From: G965220825 sp965220825
GTDB lineage: Bacteria; Pseudomonadota; Alphaproteobacteria; UBA828
NCBI GenBank assembly: GCA_965220825.1
Contig: OZ244839.1
Span: 2,170,001-2,234,000 of the forward strand
Length of the DNA: 64,000 bases
Reading direction: 5' to 3'
The translations under genes were made by a program, and so were the position numbers. The notes beneath the pieces were generated by a model. It was not told the origin of the DNA and searched no databases. It was given only the letters and a program-made list of their open reading frames with translations. This document shows, in pieces, positions 43,970-52,781 of the stretch. The stretch's first letter is position 1, and each line of letters opens with the position of its first letter.

Positions 43970-44866
43970 CTAAGCAGGCTTCACCCGCAGCCCGAGATCG
44001 CGAATCACATCCTCGCAGCCCTCGGCGAAACGGACGGACGGCGGACCGAACAGTCGCTTCATCTTGTCGATGTCGGCGACCAGGTGCCTCGGTTCCGCGT
44101 CCGGCCTCTCGGTGTAGCGTGGCGCGCGGCCGAGCCGGGCGCCGATGGCTTCGGCGATTTGGCGAAGGCTCAGGACATCCGGTCCGCCGATGTTGATTCG
44201 ATGGCCTTCCTCCGTGCCGAGCGCATTTCGTATCGCCGAGACGGCATCGGCGACATGGACCGGATTCGTATGCAGCCCGTCCGCACCGTCGAGCCGAATT
44301 GGCCGCCCTTCGGCGACCGACCGGACCATCCTAGGGACGAACATGTCAGGCCGCTGGCCCGGACCGTAGACGAAGAAGAAGCGGAGGATGACGACCGTCA
44401 AGCGGTCGGAATAGCTCTCGCTCAACAGTTCAGCACAGTGCTTCGACGCCAGGTAGTAACCGAGACGCCCCGGGGCACCGACCGGGTGCTCCTCGGTGAA
44501 AGGATCCCAACCGTGGCCATATAGACCGCCGGAAGACGCCAGGATGAACCGCCGGACCCCGGAACGAACTGCCCAGTCCAGCAATGCCGCCGTGCTTCCC
44601 ACGTTTACACCGAAGACATCTGGCGCACCTTCGGGGAAATCGCGATAGCGGCGCGACTGCGCCAGATGGACGATCCCATCGACGCCGGACGGCAGGATGT
44701 CCGTGAAGCCGGGGGTCACGAGATCCGCCGCGAGCCGCCGAGCGCTCCCACCCGCGCTCGGCGGGGTGGCGGGGCGGTGCAGAGCATGCACCTCGTCATG
44801 CGTTTTCAAGGCGGCGACCAGATGGCGTCCGACGAGCCCGGCCGCGCCGGTAACAAGTAGTTTCAC
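43970..44866 (-). CDS. NAD-dependent nucleotide-sugar epimerase/dehydratase
   Basis: The GTG at 44866 overlaps the upstream glycosyltransferase stop (GTGA); 298 residues. It is an extended SDR with VTGAAGLVGRHLVAAL, ASSGGLYGHG (catalytic Ser/Thr strand), YYLASKHCAE (Y-x-x-x-K) and RFFFVYGPGQRPDMFVPRMV. It likely epimerises or dehydrates an NDP-sugar for this locus; the exact product cannot be read. The longer frame to 45157 only traverses the upstream gene. Confidence 0.85.
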   Translation of the reverse strand: MKLLVTGAAGLVGRHLVAALKTHDEVHALHRPATPPSAGGSARRLAADLVTPGFTDILPSGVDGIVHLAQSRRYRDFPEGAPDVFGVNVGSTAALLDWAVRSGVRRFILASSGGLYGHGWDPFTEEHPVGAPGRLGYYLASKHCAELLSESYSDRLTVVILRFFFVYGPGQRPDMFVPRMVRSVAEGRPIRLDGADGLHTNPVHVADAVSAIRNALGTEEGHRINIGGPDVLSLRQIAEAIGARLGRAPRYTERPDAEPRHLVADIDKMKRLFGPPSVRFAEGCEDVIRDLGLRVKPA

Positions 44867-46095
44867 TGCGAGCGCTCGTCCGCGCGTGCGATGCCGCCGG
44901 GCGATTCGGCGGAGGGCATGACGCCGATCGTCCGGTTGATTCGGTCGAATACGGCGCCCACCGCCTCCAACGAATGATGCCGCTCCACGAACGCCCTGGA
45001 ACGGCGGCCGATCTCGTTTACGTCGCGGCGGTTCTCGTAGAGCCTTCTGATCGTTTCCTCCACATTTTCCGGGCGGCAATCGACGATCGGGATTTCGTCC
45101 GGTTTCACCAAACCGGCAGTCACGTAGAGTTCCTTGAGATCTTCGCGTAAATAGCACATCACTGGCTTGCCCATGGCCATGCCCTCCAAAGCGAACATGG
45201 CATACCAGCCGACGATGAGCTGGTCGGCGATGACGTCCACCTCTTCCATTCGCGCCCGGATTTCATCGTTTCCGACGCCTTCAAGCAGGACCAGTTCGAC
45301 ATCCAGGCCTTCTGCGCGCAGTTCCTCAACGGCGTCGATGAAATATTGCGTCCCCTTTATGTACCTGTGGTTCGGTGCGTGGAGGATCCTGAAAGTCTCG
45401 CCGGTTTGTGACCGGCGGGCGGACTTCCATTTCTCCGTATCGATCGAGAAATGGGCCAGCATCAGAGTATCCCACACATGCATGTAGTGAACCCAATCGC
45501 ATCCGGCGATGATGTGGTCCGCATGGCGGCTCCAGTAATCGACTTTCGCGGCGACTGTCTTTCGCCGGACAATGGCGGACTTATATTGCTGGGAATATGC
45601 GTGTTTTAGGTTCAGATTGGGCGACAAAGCCATATCTTGAACGTCGCCCCCATAGGGCATGATGACGACCTTGACCCCTGCGAGCTTAAAGAGCAATGCT
45701 TCGAAACGCCACAAAAACCCACCTAAACCGAGAGGCCCTCCATTGAAATATATATACAGACACTTATAACGAAACAGAACGGATAACAACAGTGAAACAT
45801 GTAAAATTTCTCGTTTCACAAAATTTGCGCTCACAAACGTTCTGTCGAACTCGGACGTAATGTAATACAAATCCATCACAAAGGTTTCCGCACTGTATCC
45901 ATGGCGCATAAGCGCCACCTTATGGTAGACGTTGTTGATTAGAGGTTCGGGTCCGATTCCCACATCGATCGGCTTGTTCAATAGACGTGCAAACGGCGAT
46001 ATGACAAAAAAAATAGGCACGAGCAATATCCTTATGATATACCAGGAAATATACAATAAAGCTCGCACAATTATTCGAACGAAATTAACTCGCAT
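44863..46095 (-). CDS. Glycosyltransferase with N-terminal membrane anchor
   Basis: The 410-residue product starts with a hydrophobic basic segment (MRVNFVRIIVRALLYISWYI) that probably anchors it to the inner membrane. Its C-terminal half, with FRILHAPNHRYIKGTQYFID, DVIADQLIVGWYAMFALEGM and AMGKPVMCYLRED, matches the protein at 42732. The 5' part of the gene is strikingly AT-rich (for example TATATATACAG near 45750) in contrast to its paralogue, which suggests a separate origin. Sugar specificity unknown. Confidence 0.8.
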   Translation of the reverse strand: MRVNFVRIIVRALLYISWYIIRILLVPIFFVISPFARLLNKPIDVGIGPEPLINNVYHKVALMRHGYSAETFVMDLYYITSEFDRTFVSANFVKREILHVSLLLSVLFRYKCLYIYFNGGPLGLGGFLWRFEALLFKLAGVKVVIMPYGGDVQDMALSPNLNLKHAYSQQYKSAIVRRKTVAAKVDYWSRHADHIIAGCDWVHYMHVWDTLMLAHFSIDTEKWKSARRSQTGETFRILHAPNHRYIKGTQYFIDAVEELRAEGLDVELVLLEGVGNDEIRARMEEVDVIADQLIVGWYAMFALEGMAMGKPVMCYLREDLKELYVTAGLVKPDEIPIVDCRPENVEETIRRLYENRRDVNEIGRRSRAFVERHHSLEAVGAVFDRINRTIGVMPSAESPGGIARADERSQ

Positions 46096-46147
46096 GGATG
46101 CTTGACAACGATGTTATCTGCGCTTCATTCAATGAGGCCACACGGTT

Positions 46148-47158
46148 TTAGCTGTTTCCCGACACTCCGTAGAAGCGGGTCATGAACACGTCACAATCCA
46201 TCGGTCTGTAACGACCCGATAGGCGCTTGCGGTCTGCGTAAAGCAGCTCGTCGACCGCGAAGGCGTAGCTGCCCTCATGGCTGATAAGAGGGACGCCCGC
46301 TACGCGGCGGAACCATTCGTACAGGATTTCGTTCGACTCGCGGCGCTCATCGATCCAAAAGCCATAATCGAAATCATCCACACGGAAAAACGCATGTCCC
46401 GAATTGCCCGGCAGGCGTTCCAGCTCGGCCCGTCCGTGCCTGAGCGATTGGACGAACTCCAGAAGCGAAATCCGGCGACCGTTCTCCACGAAGCAGAGAT
46501 TGAAGCTCGGGTCGTAGAGTATCCAGCCTGTTTCAGGCAATTCCACCTCAACGAGGGTGTGACCGTCGTCCTGCCCACCCCACGGACCAAGCGAGGCGAG
46601 CGCCACGAGACGTGCCCTGATACCGGCCGCCGCCAGCACCGCCACCGCAAGCAATGAAAGGTTATGACACCCGGCCACCAGCACTCGTCGGCGGGCCGCG
46701 TTGAGCATTTCGGCAAGCTCCATCGATTCGTCTGACAGTCCGTAGGACCATAGGTAGCCGAGAAGGGATAGGAGACGATCAGGTTCCCCGTGCCAGACGA
46801 TGCGCTGCTCGCTCAGACGCGGTAGCCGGTAGAAGCGGTAGACGCCTTCCTTGCGGAGATCGAAAATCGCGCCCTCGACGGTCACGAAGCCGGGCGGCTG
46901 GAATATCGAATCCGCAAGGCCCTCGGCCTTGTCTGGCGCACACGCCGCCGGTACCGGATACCGGCGCTCGACGCGGCCGTCGAAGCAGCGATGGGCATAG
47001 AGCAGATTTGCATCTGGATTGATGTCCGGGTCCGGCCGCGGCGCGTGGACAGTTCGCAGAATCTTGCGCGCAAGGCGCTTAGCGGCGTGCTTCATCGCCC
47101 GTGCCCGCAGGTCTCCCCGCCTCTCGTCACTGCACCGAGCCACGTCAAACCCGGTCAT
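46148..47158 (-). CDS. Transglutaminase-like cysteine protein, coupled to the ABC exporter
   Basis: The 336-residue product from ATG 47158 overlaps the ABC gene stop (ATGA). The transglutaminase-core triad is recognisable: Cys in RRVLVAGCHNLSLLAVAVLA near residue 164, His in DDGHTLVEVELPE near residue 200, and Asp in GWILYDPSFNLCF near residue 215. Such domains hydrolyse or form amide bonds. No signal peptide is evident, so it may act in the cytoplasm. A link to the exporter is indicated by coupling. Lasso-peptide B2 proteases share this fold, but they are about half as long. Function unknown. Confidence 0.72.
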   Translation of the reverse strand: MTGFDVARCSDERRGDLRARAMKHAAKRLARKILRTVHAPRPDPDINPDANLLYAHRCFDGRVERRYPVPAACAPDKAEGLADSIFQPPGFVTVEGAIFDLRKEGVYRFYRLPRLSEQRIVWHGEPDRLLSLLGYLWSYGLSDESMELAEMLNAARRRVLVAGCHNLSLLAVAVLAAAGIRARLVALASLGPWGGQDDGHTLVEVELPETGWILYDPSFNLCFVENGRRISLLEFVQSLRHGRAELERLPGNSGHAFFRVDDFDYGFWIDERRESNEILYEWFRRVAGVPLISHEGSYAFAVDELLYADRKRLSGRYRPMDCDVFMTRFYGVSGNS

Positions 47159-48918
47159 TGGTCGATGCCAATGGCATTTACAACTACGTGCTCAGCGGTG
47201 TCCTCGCGCACGGCAATGCCTCCCTCGATGCGATAGACGACGTCTGCCGCCTCCCTCATCGCCGGCTGATGAGAGATCGAGAGCACCGTGACCTCGCCGC
47301 TGAGGCGACGCAGCGTGGAGGCGATGCCCGCCTCTGTCTCCGGGTCGAGCGCGGTGGTGGCCTCGTCGAGAATCAGCAACGCTGGATCACGGATCAGCGC
47401 GCGGGCGATGGCGATGCGCTGCCGCTGTCCGCCGGAGAGCCGCGCGCCCCTTTCGCCAACGACCGTCTTCATGTCCTCTGGCAGCGCGGTGACGAATTCC
47501 CACGCCTCGGCCCGACGTAGTGCGTTTTCGACGCGGTCGTGGGAAATATTGTCATCTCCCAATGTGAGGTTGGCTGCGACCGTGTCGTGGAACAGGAACG
47601 TCTCCTGCGGGACGTAGCCGATCATTCGCCGCCATGCCTTGATGTCGACGTCGCTCATGGGCAGGTCATCGATCCATATCTCGCCGCTCTGGGGGCGGTA
47701 CAGCCCGATGATCAGGTCCGCAACGGTCGTCTTGCCTGCGCCGGAGCCTCCTACGATCGCGATGAACTTCCCGGCAGGAAGCATCATTGAGGCGCGATCC
47801 AGGATGTTCTCGCGGTCGTAGAAGAAGCTCACCTCCCGCAGCGAGATGGAAGACATGAATACGGGCACCTCGCCGCCGACAGCTGGCTCGCGCGCCCGCT
47901 CTGCCGCTTTGGCCGTGGTTTGTAAGAAAGAGAAGGCCTGCAGATTCGCCGCTACCGCCTGATAGTGGCTTTGAAGCTGCGTGACCTTCTGCAGGACTCG
48001 CGAGAAGAGTAGCATTAACACGAAAAGGCTCTCGGCGGGTTGGTTAAATAGGGTCAGGAAGACGTAGATGCCCCCAGCCACCGCGAGGACGCGTATGATC
48101 TCGTGTGCCTCTTTCATTGCCTCCTGGCTGACAGCAATCGTACGGTGCGCGCGGTTGAGCCCCATGGCGTCCGCTTCGATCAAGGGGCCCAAGCTTCCCT
48201 CACGCGCCATCGCCTTAAGGGGCTTCATGCCGTCGAGACCCTGCAGAAGCCGTGTCATGAAGGATTTCTGGAACCTGGTCTGATCCTGACCGGCGCGCCG
48301 GCTTACCGCGACGAAACGGTTGAGAGTTGCCATGGCGAAGCAACCGACGACAATTGCGGCGATCGAGACTTCCCAAGAGATCGCGACCGATAAAACCGCA
48401 TAGATCGCAAGCAGAATCACGCTGGCCAGGATCCAGCAGGCGGAGTTATAGGCCAAGGCCGCGCGAACCGGCTCGGCTCCGACCGCTGAAGCGAAATCGC
48501 CTGTCCGCTGGTCCACGAAGTGCTTCCATCGCGCAACTAACAGAGCCCGCACGACCCTGAGCCGTAGGTTCATCGACGTGTGTGCCGCGGTATAGGCCAC
48601 TTGCGTCACGGCCGCCATTGTCAGCAGCGACTTCACGGTGATCATCCCGACGATTACCACCAGCAGCGCAGCGATGGAGACCTCCAGTCCCACGAAGGCA
48701 AAGGTCCGCTCCACGTAGAGCATCATCACGCTCTGCGCGCTTTCGGTGCTCTCAGGCGCGATGACCAGGTTGAGCAACGGCAGCAGTGCCGCAAGCCCGA
48801 CTCCCTCCGCCACTGCCGCCATCGTGAGCGACACCAGCATCAGCGTGCTCCGCACCGGATAGGCTGCGTAGAAGTGGCGGAAAAGCGCGACGGTCTGCCG
48901 AATGCCCCCAGCCAACAT
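47155..48918 (-). CDS. MsbA/PglK-type ABC exporter (membrane domain fused to ATPase)
   Basis: The 587-residue half-transporter has about six helices in residues 15-310, then an ABC domain with Walker A IVGGSGAGKTTVADLIIG, Q-loop YVPQETFLFHDTVAANLT, signature RLSGGQRQRIAIARALI and Walker B LLILDEATTALD, all intact. It works as a homodimer. Relatives flip lipid A (MsbA), lipid-linked oligosaccharides (PglK) or peptides. No Wzx flippase gene was found in the locus, so a PglK-like role is the leading guess. It is the first gene after a 163-bp gap and is coupled to the transglutaminase-like gene. Confidence 0.85.
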   Translation of the reverse strand: MLAGGIRQTVALFRHFYAAYPVRSTLMLVSLTMAAVAEGVGLAALLPLLNLVIAPESTESAQSVMMLYVERTFAFVGLEVSIAALLVVIVGMITVKSLLTMAAVTQVAYTAAHTSMNLRLRVVRALLVARWKHFVDQRTGDFASAVGAEPVRAALAYNSACWILASVILLAIYAVLSVAISWEVSIAAIVVGCFAMATLNRFVAVSRRAGQDQTRFQKSFMTRLLQGLDGMKPLKAMAREGSLGPLIEADAMGLNRAHRTIAVSQEAMKEAHEIIRVLAVAGGIYVFLTLFNQPAESLFVLMLLFSRVLQKVTQLQSHYQAVAANLQAFSFLQTTAKAAERAREPAVGGEVPVFMSSISLREVSFFYDRENILDRASMMLPAGKFIAIVGGSGAGKTTVADLIIGLYRPQSGEIWIDDLPMSDVDIKAWRRMIGYVPQETFLFHDTVAANLTLGDDNISHDRVENALRRAEAWEFVTALPEDMKTVVGERGARLSGGQRQRIAIARALIRDPALLILDEATTALDPETEAGIASTLRRLSGEVTVLSISHQPAMREAADVVYRIEGGIAVREDTAEHVVVNAIGIDQ

Positions 48919-49081
48919 ATTGGGTCAGTCCTCCAATACCCTTAACGTCATTTTACTGGAGCTTACTGGTGCACCCGCCGCTCGCCCGGCGATGGGCCAC
49001 CGCCGCCTTTTCTATGCCGTTTGCGGCCAGCTTCGCCAACTCCACACGGCTTCTACATTTAGTGATTATTGCCGAGCCTTT

Positions 49082-50641
49082 TTAGCCATTCTTACTAGTT
49101 ACAGAGCGCACCTTGTAGACAACAAAATTTTTGTTTTCTGCGATCTTTACTTCGTTGGAAAAATCGTACTTCCAATCTTTCATCTCTCGATCCTGACGCT
49201 TATCGACAAAGATATGCGTGACGCCATGGCGACGCGCCAAGGGTTGCCAGTCCCTCTTCAGAAAGGGGTACTCTTCAATATAGTCATCATAAATACCGTC
49301 TGAGATTGTACCGGGCTGCCACCAGAATGTTTTCCAACCTTCGCGCCGGGCGGCCAGATCGGGTCCGAGGCGCAACGATACAGGGAAGACAACTGCCGGT
49401 TCATCGATACTGATGGTATCGATGAATGCGGATATCTCGTCGTGCGGAGCGTTACAGCCATCACGCAAGTACGAATGATGAGCGTATCGTAATATAACAA
49501 CCATTACAACGAACGCAAAATAAATAGAGAGACCGAAAATCCACAAGCTATTCTCAACGAACAACAGACCGATCAGAACCGGTAGGAGGAAAGACAGATT
49601 GTACTCCAAATAGCGGTAAGCCTCGCCCAGATGGTTGAATCGTTCCGTCAGCGTCAGAAGATAGAGCGCTACCGGGGGTATGAGCGAAAGAACAAAAGGC
49701 CCATAATCCGCGAATGGGACCAGCGCCGGGATCGCGCAGGCCAACAACAATTCAGGATACCAGAACACGCTTCGCGTAGGATCCTTCTCCATCAGACTCA
49801 AAATCAGATTAGCAATAAATCCCTTTAACGACATGCCTCGGGGAAAATCCCAGCGAAAATATCCGAGCATAGCCCGCTGTATATACGCGCTTTGCTTCGT
49901 TCGTGTCCGAAATAGCCGCCACCTAAGCGCGGTGTCGCGCAGGCCATCCCACAGGTGCCGTCGGCCCACAAGCAGCGCCACTGCAACGGCCGCGATTAGA
50001 AGCACCACCGGTCGAGCGTCCAGCAACACCACGCTTAGTATGGGTACACAGAAGAAGAGGGCCTGCCGAGCGAACTGCCCGCTGAGCAGGGCGAGTGCAC
50101 TCATGATCACCCCGATCACGAGCAGCCAGATCTCGTCGAAGACCGTGCCTGCGGCCAATCCAATGTATCCGCCCGAACTGGCAAGGCGTGCCAGATAACG
50201 CTCGGACAGGCCGAGATACGCGATGCCAGGGCCCCTGAACACCCACATGCTCGGCATCGTCACATAGATCGCCAAAGTCAGGGAGACAGCAAGCAAGGAG
50301 CCACGGCTCATCAGCCACGCCACGACGATCAGGAAAACGGTTCCCCCGATGTGAATAGCAAAGTTCGGCGCCCACGGCATTCGTGAAAGCAACCGCAACG
50401 GAAAGAGCGTAGAAAATCGATGGAAGGCTGTCGGATAGGACATCGGTTTCGGACCGATGAGGTAGTTCTCGATAAAGCGGGAGCGGAACGGCCCGACTAA
50501 ATGGCGGATGATGGCGTAGTGTACGGAAGAGTCTCCGGTAAATCCCTGGGCAAACACGGGAGCCCCCCATGCCCGCAAAGCAATGAAACGTTGTACGGCC
50601 GCCGCGAGTACGCCTGTCGCCAATAGAAATAACAGCGTCAC
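49082..50641 (-). CDS. Polytopic membrane protein of unknown function (polymerase, ligase or glycosyltransferase candidate)
   Basis: The 519-residue protein has about ten to twelve membrane helices between residues 1 and 400 and a soluble C-terminal domain of about 110 residues (EISAFIDTISIDEPAVVFPV... KRQDREMKDWKYDFSNEVK). The long loop after the first helix (QGFTGDSSVHYAIIRHLVGP) carries acidic residues as in GT-C glycosyltransferases. It could be the O-unit polymerase, ligase or a lipid-linked-sugar transferase. No family is named with confidence. Codon use is AT-richer than the core genome. Confidence 0.7.
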   Translation of the reverse strand: MTLLFLLATGVLAAAVQRFIALRAWGAPVFAQGFTGDSSVHYAIIRHLVGPFRSRFIENYLIGPKPMSYPTAFHRFSTLFPLRLLSRMPWAPNFAIHIGGTVFLIVVAWLMSRGSLLAVSLTLAIYVTMPSMWVFRGPGIAYLGLSERYLARLASSGGYIGLAAGTVFDEIWLLVIGVIMSALALLSGQFARQALFFCVPILSVVLLDARPVVLLIAAVAVALLVGRRHLWDGLRDTALRWRLFRTRTKQSAYIQRAMLGYFRWDFPRGMSLKGFIANLILSLMEKDPTRSVFWYPELLLACAIPALVPFADYGPFVLSLIPPVALYLLTLTERFNHLGEAYRYLEYNLSFLLPVLIGLLFVENSLWIFGLSIYFAFVVMVVILRYAHHSYLRDGCNAPHDEISAFIDTISIDEPAVVFPVSLRLGPDLAARREGWKTFWWQPGTISDGIYDDYIEEYPFLKRDWQPLARRHGVTHIFVDKRQDREMKDWKYDFSNEVKIAENKNFVVYKVRSVTSKNG

Positions 50642-50729
50642 CCTGCACCCTCAACGCTTTTCGTGGTATCTGCGCTTACCCCTGACCATATTGGCCGCCG
50701 ACAAAATAGTCTTGGATTTGACATTGTTA

Positions 50730-51464
50730 TTACAGTGATTTAGCTAAACGCAACCTTGAATGACACACCATACGCGCTGTTTCCTCGGGTCCGACGTTGA
50801 AAAGCGCATCCAGGATGGAGAGATGTGATACAAATTTTTCAGCGCCCAACTGACGGTACACCGGATGCTCGAACTCCTGAAAATAGAAATCTATTCCCGC
50901 ATTAATAAAGCTTTCTGGTCGGATAAAATCGAGGCAGCCATTACCAGAGGCGTAGCTCTTTGCGTTCAAAGCTCGACATATCGTCAAAGGGACGTCGTTA
51001 CCCGATGCGATCTCTAGTTCGGGATTTTTTCTTTGCAGATCGCTGCTCTTCACATAGTCTAAAGACAGATTCAAAAGAGAACACAACCAAACGATCAACG
51101 ACATATTCAAATCAGCAATATGAGTATACTTTCGCTCCAATATTTCGGACAATATGGGAAATATTTCTTTGAAATACGGTGCCCTCTTGTAATTTAAGCA
51201 AATAGTCCTCAGATGCTTCGACGCGAAGTACCTATCGTAATTTATCTCCACTGTGCTTATGATTTGCAACCCTCTGCCAGACCTCTTGATCGGAACCGTC
51301 AACCAAGTTTTCTGGCCTGAAACGAGAAGTCTATTTCGATAAAGCCAGCCCTTGCTACGCGGGGCTTGAACGTGATCGAGCACGACGAACACGTCGCAAA
51401 GAGCTATTTTGTTGAGCAGTCCCATCCAGGGGAGAAAGTTGGGCTGATGAATGGCGACGCGCAC
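50730..51464 (-). CDS. WbqC-like family protein
   Basis: The GTG at 51464 gives 244 residues beginning VRVAIHQPNFLPWMGLLNKI, the signature WbqC start; the frame upstream to 51653 has no homology and is dropped. LDHVQAPRSKGWLYRNRLLV, LTVPIKRSGRGLQIISTVEI and CRALNAKSYASGNGCLDF follow. WbqC proteins occur in O-antigen and glycan loci, often beside aminotransferases or formyltransferases; they may be acyl- or amide-forming enzymes, but this is not settled. Strongly AT-rich for this genome. Confidence 0.82.
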   Translation of the reverse strand: MRVAIHQPNFLPWMGLLNKIALCDVFVVLDHVQAPRSKGWLYRNRLLVSGQKTWLTVPIKRSGRGLQIISTVEINYDRYFASKHLRTICLNYKRAPYFKEIFPILSEILERKYTHIADLNMSLIVWLCSLLNLSLDYVKSSDLQRKNPELEIASGNDVPLTICRALNAKSYASGNGCLDFIRPESFINAGIDFYFQEFEHPVYRQLGAEKFVSHLSILDALFNVGPEETARMVCHSRLRLAKSL

Positions 51465-51808
51465 GTTAACTATCCGTTCATCAGTATCACGGTGACGACG
51501 TCTTTCTGATCCTCGTGAAGAACACCGGATCCAGTTTTTGTGAGAATCCGTCGTGCAGGGCAAAGCACCCGCGAACGATCTCGCTGCAGACGGCGGCGGC
51601 TCGATCTCCAATCGTGCCGACAATGTTTCTCGGGGACGAGCACAGCTGTGCATGGTGCAGGCACGACATTGATCACGACCGGATCCGGCCTATTTTCTTG
51701 TTTTCGAGTCCAAGCTGAACGAGATTCATGCGCATCATCAGTGTTCGTCAGCCACGTCCTTTCCGTACGAAGAGACCCGCGAAAGGATGTTAGTGGCAAC
51801 AGCCCCGC
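51465..51808. other. Gene-free stretch of 344 bp
   Basis: This gap lies between the polysaccharide-deacetylase-like gene and the WbqC-like gene. Short open frames cross it on both strands, but none has a ribosome-binding site or recognisable sequence. It may hold leader RNA or a promoter for wbqC; no convincing boxes or hairpins were seen. Confidence 0.5.
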
Positions 51809-52621
51809 TCATGCCGACGTGTCCGACTTGCTCATCAGGTCAAGAACATCCTCAAACGACAAAGGATTCCGCCGCAAACAGCGGTTTTGCGCCGTATTAT
51901 ATACCAGAAGATCTGCGATTTTGTTTCGCAGAAAATAGTAAAGAACGTCATGGTCTGTCGAGAAGTTTCCAGAAAATGCGTTGGGATGCGTCAAAATCTG
52001 AACTACGCGATGTTCACCGCTGCGTAAAACCTGGCAGGGACATCCTCTGTGCCAACATAGATTGGATTCTGACATATAGTACGCGTGCTTGAAGTAGGGA
52101 TCGGCGTAAGCATTTATGAGACCGTCGGCAAGAACCGATATCTGTCCGTCTTCTGGGGGGTTATGGAAGCTGAATGTCCGGACTTCGAAATGCAGAATTC
52201 GTGAGAGCGTATCCGCGTCCTCCCGGATCAAATCTTTAAGAACATGGTCTTGATCAAGGGCGGGATGGTCGATTAGACTGAAGTGTAGACCGACATCGTG
52301 GCCCATGCTCCGAATTTCTTCGAGCATGCGCACACAACGCCGCTCGGCCGGATTGTAGTTTGCCGATCTTAGCAAAACGAAATACGTTGAGCAGATGCCG
52401 GCTTCATGTTCGATGGCAGCCATCTGACGGGCGGCGGTGATGTCGTTCTCGATATCGTGACGAATATAGAGACGCTTTTCGGCTTTCGCGCAGCGGCCGC
52501 TGTAATCCAACGGATCGTCGCAAAACCTGGTACAACGATAGCCCTGCTCAAGACCGGCAGAAAGGATTTCCCGATAGTGTTTCCAGGTGAAAGGATGGTC
52601 GCTTTTGGTTCCCGTCGACAT
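51809..52621 (-). CDS. Polysaccharide deacetylase-like protein
   Basis: The 270-residue product from ATG 52621 has LYIRHDIENDITAARQMAAI followed by GICSTYFVLL, typical of the first NodB motif region, and SMGHDVGLHFSLIDHPALDQ as the second. The single Asp in RHD and the later His could bind metal, but the usual H-x3-H is not obvious, so activity is uncertain. It would remove N-acetyl groups from a sugar and expose amines for formylation. A 160-bp gap separates it from the formyltransferase upstream. Confidence 0.75.
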   Translation of the reverse strand: MSTGTKSDHPFTWKHYREILSAGLEQGYRCTRFCDDPLDYSGRCAKAEKRLYIRHDIENDITAARQMAAIEHEAGICSTYFVLLRSANYNPAERRCVRMLEEIRSMGHDVGLHFSLIDHPALDQDHVLKDLIREDADTLSRILHFEVRTFSFHNPPEDGQISVLADGLINAYADPYFKHAYYMSESNLCWHRGCPCQVLRSGEHRVVQILTHPNAFSGNFSTDHDVLYYFLRNKIADLLVYNTAQNRCLRRNPLSFEDVLDLMSKSDTSA

Positions 52622-52781
52622 CACGCGATCGCGGCTCGTTGAGGTGTTACATACTTGCGACTACGCCTCATCAGTAGAGGGAACGATGCGCCGCTTTTTT
52701 GCAAGATGCAGCACGAAAGCCGCGAACCTGCGTGCACGCATAACATTGGCGCGCTGGAGGTCGCACGATGCGACGGCTCGC

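Noticed and set aside
39880..48918. Possible lasso-peptide cluster: asparagine synthetase-like, transglutaminase-like and ABC exporter genes together
   Set aside because: The AsnB proteins keep an intact Cys2 glutaminase, the transglutaminase-like protein is twice the size of lasso B2 proteases, no precursor or PqqD-like gene was seen, and the genes are interleaved with glycosyltransferases.
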